DNA of 64,000 bases. Source: Mycobacterium gordonae (lineage in GTDB: Bacteria > Actinomycetota > Actinomycetes > Mycobacteriales > Mycobacteriaceae). Within the stretch, counting starts at the first letter, position 1. Each line of letters starts with the position of its first letter. Shown here one piece after another: positions 60,818-64,000 of the stretch. Under the pieces are notes generated by a model, which had not been told where the DNA came from, did not search any database, and saw only the letters and a program-made list of their open reading frames with translations. Position numbers and translations under genes: made by a program. Where the stretch lies: positions 30,376-94,375 of the forward strand of contig NZ_LQOY01000248.1 in assembly GCF_002101675.1 (NCBI RefSeq), in the 5' to 3' direction.

Positions 60818-62907
60818 CGACGCGGTTCCTCGCCTACATTCCCAGCCCGCCGCGGGGCGTCTGGCATTTGGGACCGCTGCCCATCCGTGCCTATGCGTTC
60901 TTCATCATCACCGGCATCATCGTCGCTCTGCTGATCGGGGACCGGCGCTGGGCGGCCCGCGGCGGCCAGCGGGGTGTCATCTACGACATCGCCCTCTGGA
61001 TGGTGCCGTTCGGTCTGATCGGCGGTCGCCTCTACCACCTGGCCACGGACTGGCAGACCTACTGGGGTCCCGGTGGTGCGGGCCTGAGTGCGGCGCTGCG
61101 CATCTGGGACGGCGGCCTGGGCATCTGGGGTGCCGTGGCGCTCGGGGTCGTGGGCGCCTGGATCGGCTGTCGGCGGCACGGCGTCCCGTTGCCCGCGTTC
61201 ATCGATGCGGTGGCGCCGGGAGTGGTGCTGGCGCAGGCCATCGGACGGCTCGGGAACTACTTCAATCAGGAACTCTACGGCCGCGAAACGACGATGCCCT
61301 GGGGCCTGGAGATCTTCTACCGGCGCGACCCGGCCGGATACGTCGACGTGCACTCGCTCGACGGCGTCTCGACGGGGCAGGTGGCGCTCGTCGTGCAGCC
61401 CACGTTCCTCTACGAATTGCTCTGGAATCTGCTGGTTTTCGGCCTCCTGCTGCTGCTGGACCGGCGTTTCGTCCTCGGCCACGGGCGACTGTTCGCGTCC
61501 TACGTCGCGCTGTACTGCGTCGGCCGATTCGGGGTGGAGTTGCTGCGCGACGACACCGCGACGCACATCGCTGGCATCCGGATCAACACGTTCACGTCCA
61601 CGTTCGTCTTCATCGGCGCGGTGGTCTACATCATTCTGGCCCCCAAGGGCCGTGAGGATCCGGCGCTGCTGCGCGGACGTGGGGCCGGCGAAGCCGACGA
61701 AGTCGCGGAGCCTGAGCCGGAGGAGGAATTGGCGGCCGTTGCGGCGGCAGGTGCCACGACGGCCGCGGCTCCGGCGGGAGCCGGTGGCGGCGATGAACCC
61801 GTTGAAACCGCTGAAGCCGACGGTGGCGACGAACCGGCCCCTGTCACCGACGGTGAGCCGGAGGCAGAGTCCGAACCGGAGGTGACTGAGGCGGAGGCCG
61901 CTGTAGCCGAGGCGGTCGAGGGAGACGTCGGGGAGGTTGAAGAAGGCCCAGACGGCGAAGTGGCTGAAGCGGCCGAAGAAGCCGAAGAGACCGACGTCGT
62001 CGCGGTGGATCTCGAGCCCGAGCTTGCCGACGAGACCGAAGCGACGGAACTTGCCGAGGCCGAAGAGCGCGAGGGCGCGGAGCCGGATGTCCAGTCCGAC
62101 CTCACCACGGCCGAGCCTGCGACCGACGCCGTCGAGGAAGCCGGACCGGACGAGGCTGACATCGAGGCAGCACCTGCGGCGGAACTTGAGGAGGCCGAGT
62201 CAGAGGTTGCGGAAGCCGAGCTGGCGGAGGAAACCGCCGAGTCGGCAGAGGCAGAACCTGTGGCCGAGGACCCCTCGACGGCGGCTAAGGCCAGTGGTCA
62301 CCCGTTGCTTGGTGCCGGGCCCGCAGCGACCGAGGCAGTCGGCGAACCTCAGGAAGCGACCGCCGCGGCGGAGCCTGAACTGGTCGAGGTCCAAGCTGCC
62401 GAAGCCGACGAAGTCGAAGCGATCGACGAGGCGGTCGAAGCTGCCGACGAGACCGACGAGGCCGCCGAGACCGACGAAACCGCCGAGGCCGCCGAGGCTG
62501 CCCAGGCCGTCGAAGCTGCCGAAGTCGAAGCGACCGACGAGACCGACGAGGCCGCCGAAGTCGAAGCGACCGACGAGACCGACGAGGCCGCCGAAGCCGA
62601 GACCGACGAGGCCGTCGAAGCCGACGAGATCGACGAGGCCGTCGAAGTCGAAACCGACGAGGCCGCCGAAGTCCAGGCGACCGACGAGACCGACGAGGCC
62701 ACCGGGAACGAGGCCGACGAACCCGAGTCGAGCGAGCCCGAGTCGAGCGAGCCCGAGACCGTCAACACCGAATCCGAGGCTGCGGAGCCGAAGTCCGAGG
62801 GCGACGACGGCCCCGCTCCGCCGGGCCCGGCGCCGGAAGCCCAGGCGGAGACCGCTGGCACCGAGCGTCAGCGCTGGCGATTCCGGCTAAGAAGGCAGCG
62901 TTCGTAA
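60814..62907 (+). CDS. lgt: Prolipoprotein diacylglyceryl transferase with long acidic tail
   Basis: A 697-aa protein. Residues 1-280 are a normal seven-helix Lgt, which moves a diacylglyceryl group from phosphatidylglycerol to the lipobox cysteine. Signature: GRLGNYFNQELYGR (144-157); GGRLYHLATDW and GLGIWGAVAL are also conserved. After the last helix (IILAPKG) comes about 415 residues of Glu/Ala/Asp/Thr-rich low complexity, with near-repeats such as EATDETDEAAEV from about 530 to 640 and a basic end RQRWRFRLRRQRS. M. tuberculosis Lgt has a tail, but a much shorter one (468 aa total). The tail is predicted disordered and cytosolic. It is translationally coupled to trpA. Confidence 0.93.
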   Translation: MTTRFLAYIPSPPRGVWHLGPLPIRAYAFFIITGIIVALLIGDRRWAARGGQRGVIYDIALWMVPFGLIGGRLYHLATDWQTYWGPGGAGLSAALRIWDGGLGIWGAVALGVVGAWIGCRRHGVPLPAFIDAVAPGVVLAQAIGRLGNYFNQELYGRETTMPWGLEIFYRRDPAGYVDVHSLDGVSTGQVALVVQPTFLYELLWNLLVFGLLLLLDRRFVLGHGRLFASYVALYCVGRFGVELLRDDTATHIAGIRINTFTSTFVFIGAVVYIILAPKGREDPALLRGRGAGEADEVAEPEPEEELAAVAAAGATTAAAPAGAGGGDEPVETAEADGGDEPAPVTDGEPEAESEPEVTEAEAAVAEAVEGDVGEVEEGPDGEVAEAAEEAEETDVVAVDLEPELADETEATELAEAEEREGAEPDVQSDLTTAEPATDAVEEAGPDEADIEAAPAAELEEAESEVAEAELAEETAESAEAEPVAEDPSTAAKASGHPLLGAGPAATEAVGEPQEATAAAEPELVEVQAAEADEVEAIDEAVEAADETDEAAETDETAEAAEAAQAVEAAEVEATDETDEAAEVEATDETDEAAEAETDEAVEADEIDEAVEVETDEAAEVQATDETDEATGNEADEPESSEPESSEPETVNTESEAAEPKSEGDDGPAPPGPAPEAQAETAGTERQRWRFRLRRQRS
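62395..62765. repeat. Degenerate tandem repeats in the lgt tail
   Basis: Units built from GACGAGACCGACGAGGCC and GCCGAAGTCGAAGCGACC alternate across about 370 bp. An almost exact copy pair lies around 62521-62590. In-frame length variation is likely. Confidence 0.8.
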
Positions 62908-62944
62908 CTGCGCATCACCAACCCTAAGTGCCGTACGCCGCAGC

Positions 62945-62964
62945 CGATATCGCCGGTGATATCG
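62945..62964. promoter_or_regulatory. Inverted repeat downstream of lgt
   Basis: CGATATC-GCCGGT-GATATCG has perfect 7-bp arms, 38 bases after the lgt stop and about 90 bases before the TM2 gene. It may be an operator or a weak terminator; no T-run follows. CATGCT six bases before GTG 63056 is a -10 candidate for the next gene. Confidence 0.45.
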
Positions 62965-63055
62965 CATTTCAGCGCGTGTTATGGGTTCCCTCGCGGTGCC
63001 GGAGTGACCGATGTGACCAGCGGCGGCGACGCGACCTATCTGGCATGCTGAAACC

Positions 63056-63463
63056 GTGACTGACCAGCCGTGGCCCGGGGCGAGCGAGCCGGGCTCCCCG
63101 CCGCAGGACCCGGGATACCCGCCGCCGCCTTTCCCGCCGCCCTATCCGTCGTACCCGCAGTACCCGCAATACGGGGCCGGCTACGACCCGTCAGCGCCCT
63201 TCGGGCGACACCCCGTGACCGGGCAACCCTATTCGGACAAGTCGAAGACCGTCGCCGGCCTGCTCCAGCTGATCGGCCTCTTCGGTTTCGTCGGCATCGG
63301 GCGCATCTACGCGGGATATGTGGGCCTGGGCATCGCGCAATTGGTGGTCGGCTGGGTGACCTGCGGGCTCGGCGCCTGGGTGTGGGGCATCATCGACGCG
63401 GTGCTGATCCTGACCGATAAAGTCACTGACCCGCAGGGGCGTCCGTTGCGCGATGGCACCTGA
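63056..63463 (+). CDS. TM2-domain membrane protein, Rv1615-type
   Basis: A 135-aa protein. The N-terminal 60 residues are Pro/Tyr/Gly-rich (PPPFPPPYPSYPQYPQYG). A TM2 domain follows: KSKTVAGLLQLIGLFGFVGIGRIYAGYVGLGIAQLV, with two helices separated by a short GxGRIYAG turn, ending in WGIIDAVLILTDKVTDPQGRPLRDG. The function of such proteins is unknown. GTG 63056 is the likely start. It overlaps the next gene by 11 bp. Confidence 0.85.
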   Translation: MTDQPWPGASEPGSPPQDPGYPPPPFPPPYPSYPQYPQYGAGYDPSAPFGRHPVTGQPYSDKSKTVAGLLQLIGLFGFVGIGRIYAGYVGLGIAQLVVGWVTCGLGAWVWGIIDAVLILTDKVTDPQGRPLRDGT

Positions 63464-63863
63464 CTCGCCCGCTCCGGCAGCGCCGAAGATCGTCACCGCA
63501 GGATCTGCGGTCCTGCTGGCCGGTGCGCTGACCTACATCGGGTTCGCCGATCCGCACAAAGCGGATTCGGTGTATCCACAGTGTCCGCTCAAATTTCTCA
63601 CCGGCTGGAACTGTCCGGCCTGCGGTGGCCTTCGCATGACGCACGATCTGCTGCATGGTGACCTGATGGCCGCCGCCACCGACAATGTGTTCGCGCTTGT
63701 CGTGATCCCGCTGCTGGCGGGCTGGATCATGGTGCGCCGATTCAATGGCCGTTCGTGGTTGCCGATGAAGACGATGGTCACGCTGCTGATCGCGGCGACG
63801 GCGTGGATGGTGGTGCGCAACCTGCCCGGCTTTCCGTTGGTGCCGACCGTCCTGAGCGGCTGA
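63453..63863 (+). CDS. DUF2752 membrane protein, Rv1616-type
   Basis: A 136-aa protein with three helices and the family motif CPACGGLRMTHDLLHGD (about 51-67), preceded by CPLKFLTGWN. The two-cysteine CPxCGxxR element is the hallmark of DUF2752; its role is unknown. ATG 63453 lies inside the TM2 gene, so the pair is co-translated. Confidence 0.85.
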   Translation: MAPDSPAPAAPKIVTAGSAVLLAGALTYIGFADPHKADSVYPQCPLKFLTGWNCPACGGLRMTHDLLHGDLMAAATDNVFALVVIPLLAGWIMVRRFNGRSWLPMKTMVTLLIAATAWMVVRNLPGFPLVPTVLSG

Positions 63864-63939
63864 TCGACACCCGTCACCAGCCCCTTGCCCACCGCGAACG
63901 TGAAGCTGGCCGCACAATCGGCGGGCAAATTCATACGGT

Positions 63940-63973
63940 CATTGCAACAACATGGATCTTAGGAGTTGCAATG
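63940..63973 (+). promoter_or_regulatory. Inverted repeat enclosing a ribosome site and start codon
   Basis: CATTGCAAC (63940-63948) and GTTGCAATG (63965-63973) pair perfectly. The loop holds TTAGGAG, and the ATG of the last gene is the end of the right arm. If transcribed, the hairpin would hide the start codon; as DNA it may be an operator. Confidence 0.55.
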
Positions 63974-64000
63974 CCAAGTGGTTACCCGCATCCGCCGGCG
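63971..64000 (+). CDS. Start of an unidentified gene, cut by the window edge
   Basis: ATG 63971 follows TTAGGAG by six bases and opens MPSGYPHPPA, ten codons. Too short to identify. It does not match the start of pykA, the gene that follows Rv1616 in M. tuberculosis. Confidence 0.5.
   Translation, partial: MPSGYPHPPA

Overview
The window is a high-GC actinobacterial chromosome segment from a Mycobacterium, most likely a slow grower. Gene content and order match the Mycobacterium tuberculosis stretch from Rv1546 to Rv1616: dnaE1, plsB1, ilvA, treZ/Y/X, ripD, bioAFD, bioB-bsaP, nadABC, hisDCBH-priA-impA-hisF-hisI, chaA, bcpB, trpE...trpCBA and lgt. Supporting traits are a PriA-type HisA with no separate trpF, F420/PPOX-type enzymes, many four-base start/stop overlaps, and many starts lying 6-9 bases after a TANNNT-like -10 box, which suggests leaderless transcripts. 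I cannot name the species.

Layout. 1-4906 (minus): three translationally coupled PknD-like receptor kinases with NHL propeller sensors; the last is a pseudokinase lacking the N-lobe and runs off the left edge. 5104-15897: an SRPBCC protein, dnaE1, a PPOX/MerR divergent pair, plsB1, ilvA, a PPOX/MocR divergent pair and a small membrane protein. 16047-24460 (minus): the alpha-glucan-to-trehalose genes treX-treY-treZ, preceded by an OafB-like membrane acyltransferase. 24542-26220 (minus): inactive-type NlpC/P60 protein RipD and a small membrane protein. 26282-29936 (plus): bioA-bioF-bioD and a 2H phosphoesterase. 29937-31103: a lower-GC patch with one unknown gene, at the place where M. tuberculosis carries the phiRv1 prophage. 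31104-34858 (minus): a tight four-gene envelope operon of unknown function, made of two polytopic proteins, a cupredoxin-like lipoprotein and a 47-aa membrane peptide. 35049-36995: bioB, bsaP and a DUF2567 membrane protein. 36992-39250 (minus): a secretory-type lipase and the NrtR regulator, divergent from nadA-nadB-nadC (39298-42832). 42833-45709: a TRIC-like channel, a TetR/alcohol dehydrogenase pair around a perfect operator, and a Ddn-like F420 enzyme. 45782-52174: the histidine operon. 52171-53661 (minus): a kinase with an extracellular TPM domain. 53972-55541: chaA and bcpB. 55592-62907: tryptophan operon ending in lgt with a very long acidic tail. 63056-64000: a TM2 protein, a DUF2752 protein and the first codons of a further gene.

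The central theme is biosynthesis (biotin, NAD, histidine, tryptophan, isoleucine, trehalose). Local regulators sit beside readable operators: NrtR/nadA, TetR/adh, MocR/PPOX and MerR/PPOX. A near-identical TGAACGG[G/A]TTTTC motif before bioA and bioB is a candidate biotin operator. The least explained unit is the four-gene operon at 31104-34858.
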